A stretch of DNA of 56,286 nt from Gemmatimonadota bacterium (GTDB taxonomy: Bacteria > Gemmatimonadota > Gemmatimonadetes > Gemmatimonadales > Gemmatimonadaceae). Location: the NCBI GenBank assembly GCA_016194585.1, contig JACQBG010000007.1:1-56286 (forward strand), written 5' to 3'. This document shows positions 26,494 to 35,321 of the stretch, piece after piece (positions within the stretch are counted from its first letter, which is position 1; each line of letters opens with the position of its first letter). The position numbers and the translations under genes are program-made. The notes beneath the pieces were generated by a model. That model searched no databases. It saw nothing but the letters and a program-made list of their open reading frames with translations, and was not told where the DNA came from.

Positions 26494-27192
26494 TCACGCC
26501 GCCGGCCGGGCGCTCCGCGCGCGCGCCGCCAGCGTGACGCCGGCGGCGACGAACACGGTCAGCCCCCAGAGCGTGTAGAGCGTCATCTCGCGCGTGGGGT
26601 CGTCGAGCTCCCAGCCGGAGAGGTAGAGCACCCACCCGATCGTCGCGAACCAGAGCCCGGTGGCGAACATGGTTCCCGCCCGGAGCCAGCGCGCGAGCGA
26701 CGACGGACGAAGGAGTTCCAGCGCGACCGACGCCGCGGTCGCCGCCAGCAGGCACAGCAGCAGGCGGTGCGACGTCGCTTCGAGGCCCGCGAGGTTGCCG
26801 TGGCCGACGAAGAGCACGGCGTTGACGACGATGGCCGTGAGCAGCGCGGCGTGCGTGGCCTGCGGGCCGACCCGTCCACGGCGCGCGAGGAGGTCGACGA
26901 ATCCCGTCAAGCCGTAGCCGACGAACATCGTCATGTGCTGCCACGCCATCGCCTTCGACATCGCGCTCCACGTCGCCGGCGGGATGTGGAGGAGCACCGC
27001 GACGACGGCGAAGACCATCTTCGTGGCGGGCATGTAACGCTGCGATTCCAGCGGGACGGGCGACGATGGACCGGCGTCGCGCCGGAGCGCCAGCATCCAT
27101 ACCACCGCCCACACCATGAAGCCGATGCCGGGTCCGACGTGCCCCGCGAGGTCGCCCGTGACCTCGTGCATGTCCATCGTCTCATGCTGCAT
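26494..27192 (-). CDS. TMEM45/DUF716-like multi-pass membrane protein
   Basis: 232-aa protein with six or seven predicted membrane helices. Recalled similarity to eukaryotic TMEM45A/B is clear in several blocks: GHVGPGIGF near residue 17 (GHALPGSFF), WQHMTMFVGYGLTGFVDLL (WQHSTMYLFFAVSGIVDML), SHRLLLCLLAATAASVALE (HSLLLYALFGGCVSISLE) and TGLWFATIGWVLY (QGTWFWQIGFVLF). Function unknown. ATG 27192 follows AGGAA by 7 bases. It is 51 bases downstream of the sugar kinase on the same strand, and 22 bases from the convergent M20 gene. Confidence 0.8.
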   Translation of the reverse strand: MQHETMDMHEVTGDLAGHVGPGIGFMVWAVVWMLALRRDAGPSSPVPLESQRYMPATKMVFAVVAVLLHIPPATWSAMSKAMAWQHMTMFVGYGLTGFVDLLARRGRVGPQATHAALLTAIVVNAVLFVGHGNLAGLEATSHRLLLCLLAATAASVALELLRPSSLARWLRAGTMFATGLWFATIGWVLYLSGWELDDPTREMTLYTLWGLTVFVAAGVTLAARARSARPAA

Positions 27193-27243
27193 CGGAAGTT
27201 CCTGGGATGAGGCGGGTCAGCGCCGCTCCGCGATGGTCCGCGT

Positions 27244-28170
27244 TCAGGCCCGCGCGAGCATCGCCAGCGCGTCGCGGATGGCGCCGCGCACCGGCACCAC
27301 ATCGTCGGCGTGCAGTTGCGTGCCCGGCACCGCGGACTTGAGCCGCATCTCCACCAGCTTGCGCAGATAGCTGCCGCGGCGCAGCAGCCCCCCGGCGAGC
27401 GCGACGGGGATCGCCGCGCGTTCGTCGGTGAACAGCTGCCGCGCCAGCGTCCGGATGTGGATCACGAGCTCCTCGGCGGCGAGCGCGCAGAGCGAGTTCG
27501 CGCGCAGGTCGCCGTTGGCCGCCGCCTGCATCACCGGTTCCGCGAGCGCCGCAATATCCGCGACGGTGGCGGCAGCCGCCCAGGCGACGAGTTCGTCCGG
27601 CGTCTCCGCCTGGAGATGCGTGAGGATCACGCCGAGCAGGGCCGTGGCCGGCTCGCGCTCGTCGGCCGTCGCCGTGACGATGCTGAGCGCGCGCCGGCCG
27701 ATCCAGCCGCCGCTCCCTTCGTCGCCGCAGATCGGACCCCAGCCGCCACAGCGGGCCATCTTGCCGCCCGGGGCCCGGCCATATGCCACGGAGCCGGTTC
27801 CCGCGATGAGGAGGATCCCGGCCTCGTCGGCGAACGCGTCGGCGAAGGCCACCATCGCATCCGGGAGCACCACCAGCTCCTCGGCGAGGCCGCGGTCCGT
27901 CATCTCCATCAGGAACGCCGAGTACTCGGCGTCGCGCCCCACGCCGGCCACGCCCACGCACATCGCGGCCGGTGTCGACTCCGCATGGCCGGCCATCTCG
28001 AGCGCGTCACGCACGAGCTGCTCGATCACGTCGGCCGAGCGGGCGCTCTCGCCGGGACGCACGGCACTCGCCGCGCCGGTCACCGAGGCGAGCTCCGCTC
28101 CCGCGCCGTCCGCCACTACCACGGTGGTCTTGGTGCCACCGCCATCCACGCCGATCACGATTGAACTCAT
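27244..28170 (-). CDS. BadF/BadG-type amino-sugar kinase (NagK/MurK-like)
   Basis: 308-aa ASKHA-fold ATPase. Phosphate-binding loop GVDGGGTKTTVV (7-18), second ATP motif LLIAGTGSVAYG, and GGWGPICGDEGSGGWIG, a Gly-rich core typical of N-acetylglucosamine kinases and of the GlcNAc/MurNAc kinase MurK. It would phosphorylate imported GlcNAc and/or MurNAc. It follows the SSS transporter by 11 bases and the NagB/PIG-L fusion further up, forming a plausible amino-sugar operon. MurK versus NagK cannot be settled by sequence alone; no MurQ etherase gene is in the window. ATG 28170. Confidence 0.86.
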   Translation of the reverse strand: MSSIVIGVDGGGTKTTVVVADGAGAELASVTGAASAVRPGESARSADVIEQLVRDALEMAGHAESTPAAMCVGVAGVGRDAEYSAFLMEMTDRGLAEELVVLPDAMVAFADAFADEAGILLIAGTGSVAYGRAPGGKMARCGGWGPICGDEGSGGWIGRRALSIVTATADEREPATALLGVILTHLQAETPDELVAWAAAATVADIAALAEPVMQAAANGDLRANSLCALAAEELVIHIRTLARQLFTDERAAIPVALAGGLLRRGSYLRKLVEMRLKSAVPGTQLHADDVVPVRGAIRDALAMLARA

Positions 28171-28181
28171 AGCCGGGAAAG

Positions 28182-29693
28182 CTAGCGCCTGTCGCTCGCC
28201 GGGGAAGCGTGCGTGAGGGCCATCAGCGAGCCGGCCGTGAGCGTGATCGTGAGCCCGATGAGCACGTACCAGGGCCAGGCGACGGCGGCGAAGGGGCCGA
28301 GCAGGTGGGCGAGTGACGGGTAGGCGGCGGAGAGCGGTTTCGCGAAGACGATGAACGCCATCACCGTCAGGCCGACCGACATCCCGACGATCGCGTCGCG
28401 CTGCTGCGCGCGGCGGTTCATGATGCCGAGGAAGAACGCTCCGAGGAGCGCGCCCTGCGTGAACGACGCGATCGAGAGGCCGATCACCACGACCGGCGTC
28501 TTCCCCTCCGGGAAGAAGAGGGCGCCCGCGGTGAGCACGATGCCCCATCCGAGCGCGAACCACCGGCCGATGGCGAAGGTCCGCGGATCGTCCGCGTGCC
28601 GGCCGCTCAGCGGCAGGTAGATGTCGTGCGTCGTCGTCGCGGCGAGCGAGTTGATGGCGCCCGAGTGCGTGCTCATCGTCGCCGCGAGGATCGACGCGAC
28701 GAGCAGCCCGATCATCCCGTGCGGCATCCGTTCGAAGATGAACGTCGGGAAGATCGTGTCGGGGGAGTCGAACGTCCGTCCGGCGAAATACGTCCAGAGC
28801 CCGATGCCCACCGTGAGGAAGAGCGTCATCAGCACGATGACGGCGAGGCCGCTGCCGATGATGGCCTTCTGCGCGTCGCGCAGCGACCGCGCCGACAGCA
28901 TGCGTTGCACGATCGTCTGGTCGGCGCCGTGGGAGGCCATCGTGAGGAACGCGCCGCCGATGACACCGGCCCAGATCGTGTGCGGCCGGTCGATGCCGGT
29001 GTAGAAGTCGAACACGCGCAACTTGTCCTGCGCGCGCGCCGCGTCGAGGATGTGCGTCCATCCGCCCGCGACCACGTGGCCGAGGAGGAGCACCGCCGCC
29101 AGCCCGCCCGTCGCGTACACGCCCGCCTGCAGCAACTCCGTCCACACCACGGCGCGCATCCCGCCCTTGTAGGTGTACACGATCGTCAGCACGCCGAGGA
29201 GCAGGATCGACACCGGCATCACCCACTGCCGGGGGAGCGACGGCCCGATGATGAGCGCGATCGGGATGGCCGAGGCGAACACGCGCACGGAATCGGCCAT
29301 GGCGCGCGTCGCCATGAAGACGACGGAGGTGAACCGCCGCGTCGCCGGACCGAAACGCGTGCCGAGCAGCGCGTACGCCGTCACCAGCTCGCCCTTGAAG
29401 TAGCGCGGCAGCAGCACGATGGCCACCACCACGCGGCCGACGATGTAGCCGAGGCAGACCTGCAGGAACCCGAAGTTCCCGATGAACGCCAACCCGGGCA
29501 CCGAGATGAAGGTCAGCGCGGAAGTCTCCGACGCGACGATCGAGAACATCACCGCCCACCACGGGAGCGAGCGGCCGGCCACGAAATAATCCGTGGAGTT
29601 CTTCTGGTTGCGCCCGAGCCATACGCCGAGCGCGGTGGTGCCTCCGAGGTAGGCGACCAGCACGACGATGTCGAGCCAGCCGATCCTACTCAA
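28182..29693 (-). CDS. Sodium:solute symporter (SSS family), amino-sugar operon
   Basis: 503-aa transporter with about 13 helices; SSS signatures include GRSLPWW near residue 40, SIVASETSALTFISVPG, and the central YTYKGGMRAVVWTELLQ. TTG 29693 overlaps the stop of the NagB/PIG-L gene (TTGAGTAG), so the two are coupled. Its neighbours (deaminase/deacetylase before, sugar kinase after) make an amino sugar such as GlcNAc or MurNAc the best-guess substrate; this is inferred from context. Confidence 0.88.
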   Translation of the reverse strand: MSRIGWLDIVVLVAYLGGTTALGVWLGRNQKNSTDYFVAGRSLPWWAVMFSIVASETSALTFISVPGLAFIGNFGFLQVCLGYIVGRVVVAIVLLPRYFKGELVTAYALLGTRFGPATRRFTSVVFMATRAMADSVRVFASAIPIALIIGPSLPRQWVMPVSILLLGVLTIVYTYKGGMRAVVWTELLQAGVYATGGLAAVLLLGHVVAGGWTHILDAARAQDKLRVFDFYTGIDRPHTIWAGVIGGAFLTMASHGADQTIVQRMLSARSLRDAQKAIIGSGLAVIVLMTLFLTVGIGLWTYFAGRTFDSPDTIFPTFIFERMPHGMIGLLVASILAATMSTHSGAINSLAATTTHDIYLPLSGRHADDPRTFAIGRWFALGWGIVLTAGALFFPEGKTPVVVIGLSIASFTQGALLGAFFLGIMNRRAQQRDAIVGMSVGLTVMAFIVFAKPLSAAYPSLAHLLGPFAAVAWPWYVLIGLTITLTAGSLMALTHASPASDRR

Positions 29694-31542
29694 CGACGTA
29701 CGCCTCCATCGCGAAGTACTCGGCGAGCCCGAGGCGGTCGAGCATCTTGGCCGTGTCGGTGTTGCGCGCTTCGACCCGCTGCCAGAACTCGCGGTCGTCC
29801 TGCCCGGGGAACGGCGCCGAGTCCTTCTGCGACTGATGTTTGAAGATCGCCTGGATCTTCAGTCGCAGTTCCTCCTGCGACATCGGCACGAGCCAGGTGG
29901 CCTCCGTCACCGGCCACTCCTGCCACGCGCCGCGGTAGAGCCAGATCTCCGGGCGCCCGACCGCGTCCTTCGACGGCCAGAGCTCCGCCACGGCGAGGTC
30001 GATCGCTTCCTTGCACATGCGGTGCGTGCCGTGCGGATCGGAGAGGTCGCCGGCGACGAAGAGGATCTCCGGCCGCTTCTCCTCGAGCAGCGCCTTCACG
30101 ATCGCCACGTCCGCCGGCCCGATCGGATCCTTCTTCACCTTCCCCGTCTGGTAGAACGGCAGGTTGAGGAAGCGCGCCGCGGTGGCGGGGAGTCCCGAAG
30201 TCTCGATGCCGCTCACCGCCTCCGATTCGCGGATGATCCGCTTGAGGTCGAGCACTTCCGGGATGTCGACGTCTCCCGGCTTCTTCGCGGCGAAGAACTC
30301 GCGCACCCGCGCCGCGAGCCGCGTCACCTCGGCGCGGCCGAGGCGGTCGCTCCCGCCGAGGCGCTCGAGCAGGTCGACGTAGCGCCGCACGTCGTGGTCG
30401 AACACCGCGATGTTGCCGCTCGTCATGTAGGCGACGGTCATCGCGTTGCCGTTGAGCGCGAGCTTGTGGAGGATCCCGCCCATCGAGATGACGTCGTCGT
30501 CGGGGTGCGGCGAGAACACCACCACCCGCTTGCCCCGGGCGAGCTTGGAGCGACCGCGGATCTTGCCGCCGAGCGTGTTGAACACCTCGCCGTTCACCGC
30601 GCCCGGCGACCCGTAGCGCGCGACGAGCGAGGAGAGCTTGTGGTCGGCGTAGTCGGCCTGCGTGAGCTTCAGGATCGCCTTGCCCGTCTCGTGCGAGAGC
30701 CAGACGACGGCGCGCAGCGCGAGCGCCGGCGTCCACGCCACCTCGTCGAGCAGCCACGGCGTGGCGATGCGCGTAAGGTCGGCGGCGGCCGCGGCGTCCA
30801 CGTAGAACGTGGTGTTCGCGTGCCGCTGCAGGAACGTCGCCGCGACCTCGACGCTGATCTCCCCCTCGACGGCGCGGCGGACGATGCGCGACTTGTGCTC
30901 GCCGGTCGCGAGGATGGCCACCTCGCGCGCCTCGAGGATCGTCGCCACCCCCATCGTCACCGCCTCCTTCGGCACGTGCTCCTCGCCGAAGAAGTCGGCG
31001 GCGGCGTCGCGGCGCGTCACGTTGTCGAGATGGATGAGGCGAGTGCGGCTCTGCGCCCCGGAGCCGGGCTCGTTGAAGCCGATGTGCCCCGTCTTGCCGA
31101 TGCCGAGCAGCTGGAAGTCGATCCCGCCGGCGTCGCGGATCGCCCGCTCGTAGTCGGCGCACCACTGGTCGATCGTGCTCCGCGGCACGGTGCCGCCCGG
31201 GATGTGCACGTTCGCCTTGTCGATGTCGACGTGCGCGAAGAGGTTCTCCCACATGAAGCGGTGGTAGGAGTGGATGCTCTCCACGGGCATCGGCCAGTAC
31301 TCGTCGAGATTGAACGTCACGACGTTCCGGAAGCTCAACCCGTCCTCGCGATGGAGGCGGATGAGCTCCCGGTACACGCCGATCGGCGTCGAGCCGGTGG
31401 CGAGGCCGAGCACCACCTGGCGTCCGGCGGCCTGCCGTTCACGGATGAGCGTCGCGATGCGCGCCGCCACCAGGCGGGCCAGCTCCGCATGGTCGTCGAC
31501 GATGACGACGGGGATCTTCTCGAGGTCGGTATGTGGCATCAT
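29686..31542 (-). CDS. Fusion of glucosamine-6-phosphate deaminase (NagB) and PIG-L/LmbE deacetylase domains
   Basis: 618-aa two-domain enzyme. Residues 1-260 are NagB-like: LATGSTP (48-54), FNLDEYW near 80, and GKTGHIGFNEPG, where the catalytic Asp of E. coli NagB (VDGHIAF) is replaced by Thr while the His and Glu remain. Residues about 330-600 are a PIG-L/LmbE-type zinc deacetylase, with SPHPDDD (His346, Asp348, Asp349) and the late zinc ligand in SDPHGTH near 506. Together it could deacetylate GlcNAc and deaminate GlcN-6-P, yielding fructose-6-P. ATG 31542, ATG 31539 also possible. Heads an operon with the SSS transporter and kinase. Confidence 0.88.
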   Translation of the reverse strand: MMPHTDLEKIPVVIVDDHAELARLVAARIATLIRERQAAGRQVVLGLATGSTPIGVYRELIRLHREDGLSFRNVVTFNLDEYWPMPVESIHSYHRFMWENLFAHVDIDKANVHIPGGTVPRSTIDQWCADYERAIRDAGGIDFQLLGIGKTGHIGFNEPGSGAQSRTRLIHLDNVTRRDAAADFFGEEHVPKEAVTMGVATILEAREVAILATGEHKSRIVRRAVEGEISVEVAATFLQRHANTTFYVDAAAAADLTRIATPWLLDEVAWTPALALRAVVWLSHETGKAILKLTQADYADHKLSSLVARYGSPGAVNGEVFNTLGGKIRGRSKLARGKRVVVFSPHPDDDVISMGGILHKLALNGNAMTVAYMTSGNIAVFDHDVRRYVDLLERLGGSDRLGRAEVTRLAARVREFFAAKKPGDVDIPEVLDLKRIIRESEAVSGIETSGLPATAARFLNLPFYQTGKVKKDPIGPADVAIVKALLEEKRPEILFVAGDLSDPHGTHRMCKEAIDLAVAELWPSKDAVGRPEIWLYRGAWQEWPVTEATWLVPMSQEELRLKIQAIFKHQSQKDSAPFPGQDDREFWQRVEARNTDTAKMLDRLGLAEYFAMEAYVVE

Positions 31543-31554
31543 CGGATGTGAAAC

Positions 31555-31584
31555 GGCCCGCGATCCACTCGGGGATCGCGGGCC
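31555..31584 (-). terminator. 12-bp hairpin between the A-type Fe-S gene and the NagB fusion
   Basis: GGCCCGCGATCC (31555-31566) is perfectly inverted at 31573-31584 with a 6-base loop. On the minus strand it lies 60 bases after the stop of the Fe-S carrier gene and ends in GTTTCAC, a weak T tract, just before the NagB fusion start. Confidence 0.5.
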
Positions 31585-31643
31585 TCGTTCGGACGGCGGG
31601 ACTCGGCGGCCGCTATGTCGGTCGACAGCCGTGGCACCGCCGA

Positions 31644-32000
31644 TCAGGCGTTGAACGAACTGCCGCAGCCGCAGCTGCCGGTCGCGTTGGGGTTCTTGAA
31701 CGTGAAGCCCGAACCCTGCATCGACGACGTGTAGTCGATCGTCACGCCGCCGAGGTACTGCATCGAGAACGGATCGACGAACAGCCGGAACCCTTCCTGC
31801 GCGACGATCGAATCGTCGTCCGCGGCCTGGTCCTCGATCAGCAGGCTGTACTTGAATCCCGAGCAGCCGCCCGGCTGCACGGCCACACGCAGGCCGCCGA
31901 CGTCGGGCGACACGCCCTCGGCTTCCATGAACTTCTTGACCTCGACGGCCGCCGCGGCGGTGACGGTGACGGCGACTTCGGGCTGATTGATCGTGCTCAC
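31644..32000 (-). CDS. A-type iron-sulfur cluster carrier (HesB/IscA/ErpA family)
   Basis: 118-aa Fe-S assembly carrier. The three cluster-ligating Cys are in GGCSGFKY and near the C-terminus in GSCGCGSSF, the exact ATC spacing. The C-terminal FNA tail resembles ErpA/HesB. Start GTG 32000 follows GGAGT by 5 bases on the minus strand. Its stop is 102 bases before the NagB start with a hairpin between, so it is likely a separate transcript. It could mature the Rrf2 regulator's cluster, but that link is speculative. Confidence 0.92.
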   Translation of the reverse strand: MSTINQPEVAVTVTAAAAVEVKKFMEAEGVSPDVGGLRVAVQPGGCSGFKYSLLIEDQAADDDSIVAQEGFRLFVDPFSMQYLGGVTIDYTSSMQGSGFTFKNPNATGSCGCGSSFNA

Positions 32001-32060
32001 GGGATACTCCTTCGACGGGGGCGCAAGCGCTGTGCCGCGCCACGCCGTTAATATAGGGCA

Positions 32061-32639
32061 ATGGGGAGCCCTTCTCAAGGAATTCGGACCGCCCGGCGCT
32101 GGGCCAGGGAGCTGGTGCCGGTGGCGGTCCTGCTGGCGCTCCTCTTCGGGAGCGCCGCCCTGGCGTGGAAACTCCTCACGCGCCCCGATCCTCGCCCCAC
32201 GGTGGTCGTCAACGACGCCGAGCGGAACGCGCCCCCGTACTTCTCGGTCGCCGCGGCGGCCGTGGACCTCGAGGTCATCGCACCCGACGGCCGCCGCGCG
32301 ACCACCATCGCGACCTCGGACTCGAGCCGGCGTCTTCCCGCCGCCGAGACGAACGTCGACTGCGGCGGCTACGGGCGCGAGAAGGAATCGGAGTCGGCGT
32401 GCACGGCGAGCATCATCGTGCACGAGCCGGCCATGGGCGCCTGGAAGGTGGTCGTCACGTCGAGCGACTCCACGCGCGGCGAGGCCGTGAGCGTCGGCTA
32501 CGGCGGAAAGGGGTTCCGGCGCTCCGGTGGGTTCGCGGTGCGCGTCCTCGTCGACGCGCACCGGTCGGTGGAGTTCTCGATCGCCGTCGCCCCGGAAGGG
32601 GTCAGCCAAACGTCGAAGGTGACGGCTCCGCCGCGCTGA
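32061..32639 (+). CDS. Hypothetical single-pass membrane protein
   Basis: 192-aa protein: basic N-terminus, one membrane helix (about 18-38), and an extracytoplasmic beta-rich domain with a Cys pair near residues 100 and 112 (ETNVDCGGYG...ESACTA). The C-terminal end resembles a small immunoglobulin-like or lipocalin-like beta domain, but no family is recognised. Its 3' end overlaps the convergent SSS gene by 38 bases. The 61-base gap upstream separates it from the divergent Fe-S gene. Confidence 0.65.
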   Translation: MGSPSQGIRTARRWARELVPVAVLLALLFGSAALAWKLLTRPDPRPTVVVNDAERNAPPYFSVAAAAVDLEVIAPDGRRATTIATSDSSRRLPAAETNVDCGGYGREKESESACTASIIVHEPAMGAWKVVVTSSDSTRGEAVSVGYGGKGFRRSGGFAVRVLVDAHRSVEFSIAVAPEGVSQTSKVTAPPR

Positions 32640-34419
32640 ACGACCGCGAGATCCACCAGAACGCCGCCACGGCGATGGCGAGCATCACGAGCCCGCTGCC
32701 CGTGAACCCGAAGATGATCTTCCCGATGCCGAAGAGCGTCGAGTAGACCGCGACGATGCCGGCGATCCAGTTCGTCCACGCCAGCGCGCCGCCGGGGATC
32801 GCCTCGCGGCCGAAGCCGAGGCGGCCGGACACCGCCGCCCACCCCGGCCCGCCCGGGCGCACGCGCCGGTAGAACGCGTCGAGCGTCGCCTCGGGCTCGG
32901 GCTTCGTGAGGAAGGTGACGGCGAGCCACACGACGGTGCTGCAGGCGACCGTCACGAGCATGATCGTGGCCGTCGCGTTGGGGTCGTCCTTGGCGAACTG
33001 CGGTTTGATGAACGCGAAGCCCGCGACGCTAACCATAAAACTGGTTACCATCGCCGAGATCTCGCTCCACGCGTTGATCCGCCACCAGTACCAGCGCAGG
33101 ATCAGCACCAGCCCCGTTCCCGCGCCGAGCGCGAGCAGCAGCTCCCACGCCTTCTCGACGCTCGAGAGCTGGCTCGTCACCACCACCGACGCGAGGAACA
33201 GCAACACCGTCGTGAGCCGCGACACGCCGACGTAGTGCTTCTCGCTCCCGTCGCGCTTCACGAACCGCTTGTAGAAGTCGTTCACCAGATACGACGCCCC
33301 CCAGTTCAGGTGCGTGCCGACGGTGCTCATGTACGCCGCCGCGAAGCCGGCGAGCATGAAGCCGCGCCACGGTGTCGGCAGCAGGTCGACGAACGCCTTC
33401 ACGTACCCCGACTCCTTGTCCTGCAGGGTGGGGTAGAGGATCACCGTCGCGAGGCCGGTCACGATCCACGGCCACGGGCGCAGCGCGTAGTGCGCGATCT
33501 GGAAGAACAGCGTGGCGAGCACGCCGTCGCGTTCCGTCTTGGCGCTGAAGATCCGCTGCGCCACGTAGCCGCCGCCGCCGGGCTCCGCGCCGGGATACCA
33601 CGCCGCCCACCACTGCACGCTCAGGTACACGGCGAGCGTCATCACGGGCATCCACGCATACGCGTGGAAGCCGGCCGCGTCCCAGCTCAACGGGAGCACC
33701 GAGAGCGCCGCCTTCTGGCTCCCGAAGTGCTCGGCGAGCTTCACCTTCATCACGTCGATGCCGCCGACGGCGCGCACCGCGTACACCGCCAGGATGATGA
33801 CGGCGCTCATCTTGATCACGAACTGCACGAGGTCGGTCCAGAGCACGGCCCACATCCCCGCGGCGACCGAGTAGGCGAGGGTGATCACGAAGCAGATGCC
33901 CACGGCGACGACCTCGCCGCTCACCGTGAAGCCGGCGACGTGCACGTCGCGCAGGCCGAGCGAGATGGTGAGGATCTTGATCATCGCCCGCGTGACCCAG
34001 CCGAGGATGATGAGGTTGATGGGGATCGCGAGGTAGAGCGCGCGGAACCCGCGCAGGAACGCCGCCGGCCGGCCGCTGTAGCGCACCTCGGCGAGCTCGA
34101 CGTCGGTCATCACCCGGGCGCGGCGCCAGAGCCGCGCGAAGAAGAAGACGGTGAGCATCCCGCTCATCACGAAGTTCCACCAGAGCCAGTTGCCGGCGAC
34201 TCCCTTCGAGGCGACGAGCCCGGTGACGACGAGCGGCGTGTCCGCGGCGAACGTCGTCGCGACCATCGCCGCGCCGGCGAGCCACCACGGCACCTGCCGC
34301 CCCGAGAGGAAGTACTCGTCGAGGCTCTCGCCGCCCCGCTTCGTGAAGTAGAGTCCGATCCCCGCCGAGAGCAGGAAGTACGACGCGACGATCGCCCAGT
34401 CGACGACGGTGAGGGTCAT
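32602..34419 (-). CDS. Sodium:solute symporter (SSS family), GH3-linked
   Basis: 605-aa symporter with about 14 helices. Motifs include SGRQVPWW near residue 39, the long Leu/Val-rich TM arrays and GMWAVLWTDLVQF. Larger than the other SSS gene (605 against 503), with a longer C-terminal region typical of some SSS subgroups. ATG 34419 overlaps the stop of the beta-lactamase-like ORF (ATGA), tying it to the GH3 gene; probably imports products of peptidoglycan turnover, by context only. Confidence 0.88.
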   Translation of the reverse strand: MTLTVVDWAIVASYFLLSAGIGLYFTKRGGESLDEYFLSGRQVPWWLAGAAMVATTFAADTPLVVTGLVASKGVAGNWLWWNFVMSGMLTVFFFARLWRRARVMTDVELAEVRYSGRPAAFLRGFRALYLAIPINLIILGWVTRAMIKILTISLGLRDVHVAGFTVSGEVVAVGICFVITLAYSVAAGMWAVLWTDLVQFVIKMSAVIILAVYAVRAVGGIDVMKVKLAEHFGSQKAALSVLPLSWDAAGFHAYAWMPVMTLAVYLSVQWWAAWYPGAEPGGGGYVAQRIFSAKTERDGVLATLFFQIAHYALRPWPWIVTGLATVILYPTLQDKESGYVKAFVDLLPTPWRGFMLAGFAAAYMSTVGTHLNWGASYLVNDFYKRFVKRDGSEKHYVGVSRLTTVLLFLASVVVTSQLSSVEKAWELLLALGAGTGLVLILRWYWWRINAWSEISAMVTSFMVSVAGFAFIKPQFAKDDPNATATIMLVTVACSTVVWLAVTFLTKPEPEATLDAFYRRVRPGGPGWAAVSGRLGFGREAIPGGALAWTNWIAGIVAVYSTLFGIGKIIFGFTGSGLVMLAIAVAAFWWISRSFSAAEPSPSTFG

Positions 34420-35318
34420 TTCGAGGGGCCCGTGAGAAGGGGAGCGCCGGTGACGAGGTGCATCACGAGGTCGGCGACTTGCGTGCGGACGGCGGTGATG
34501 CGGGTGTTCGCGCGCGTCGGGTTCACTCGGTTCGTGAGCAGGAGCACGAACAGGTCGTGTCCAGGGTCCATCCAGAGCGAACCGCCGGTGAAGCCGGTGT
34601 GGCCGAACGCGGGGCGGGTCATCAGGTGCCCCGCGGAGTTGGTGCCGTTGGCCGTCTCCCAGAGGAAGGCGCGCGAGGAGAAGGTCGAGTCGACCACGGT
34701 CGTGAAGCGCTTCACCATGGCGCTCGAGGCGATGCGCGCCGCGCCGAGCCGGCCGCCGTTGAGCCACATCTGTGCGTAGCGCGTCATGTCGTGCGCGCTG
34801 CTGAACAGCCCCGCGTGCGGCGACACGCCGCCGAGCGCGAACGCGTTCTCGTCGTGCACTTCGCCCACGAGGTGGCGCTGGCGCCACGGGTCGATCTCCG
34901 TGGGGGCGATGCGGGGGCGCAGCGACGCGGGCGGGTTGTACTGCGTCTCGTCCATGTGCAGCGGGCCGAACACGTGCTGCTTCGCATAGGCGTCGATGCG
35001 CTGCCCGGTGATCGTGCGGAGGATCTCGCCGAGGAGGATGGCGTTGAGGTCGGAGTAGACCATGCGCACCCCCGGGAGCGTGTCGAGCGGCGTCGCGTAC
35101 ACGAGCGCCATGGCCGAGTCGGGGGTGCTCGCTTCCTTGTAGAGCGGGCGCCAGGCCGGCATGCCGGAGCTGTGCGTGAGCAGGTGGCGCACGAGCACGA
35201 GTTCCTTGTGCGTGCCCGTCCAGTTCGGGAGGTAGCGCTGCACGGGCGCGTCGGGGTCGAGCTTCCCCTGCTCGATGAGTTGCATGATCGAGGGCGCGAG
35301 CGCGGTGACCTTGGTGAG
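34416..35318 (-). pseudogene. Beta-lactamase-like (serine hydrolase) C-terminal half of the GH3 fusion, cut off by TAG
   Basis: Downstream half of a GH3/serine-beta-lactamase fusion (about 300 codons; first ATG at 35285). It retains HSSGMP, the YxN-like YSDLN and the KTG-like HTGFTGG, but lacks the SxxK motif because the serine codon is TAG at 35319-35321. Starting from ATG 35285 would leave out the nucleophile, so a stand-alone product could not acylate. The frame is intact to 34416. It is a broken half, or the result of readthrough, or a sequencing error. Confidence 0.7.
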
Positions 35319-35321
35319 CTA
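35319..35321 (-). other. In-frame TAG at the catalytic serine codon of the beta-lactamase domain
   Basis: On the minus strand the frame reads D-L-A-TAG-L-T-K; the class C-like motif is S-L-T-K. TCG to TAG is a single base change (G to T on the given strand). The reading frame continues without other stops for about 300 codons. TAG is a normal stop elsewhere here (e.g. 17285-17287, 19730-19732), so genome-wide recoding is unlikely. Confidence 0.9.

Noticed and set aside
35319-35321. Pyrrolysine or recoded TAG
   Set aside because: TAG ends several ordinary genes here, and no pyrrolysine machinery is seen; a serine at this site is expected by family, so mutation, suppression or error is likelier.
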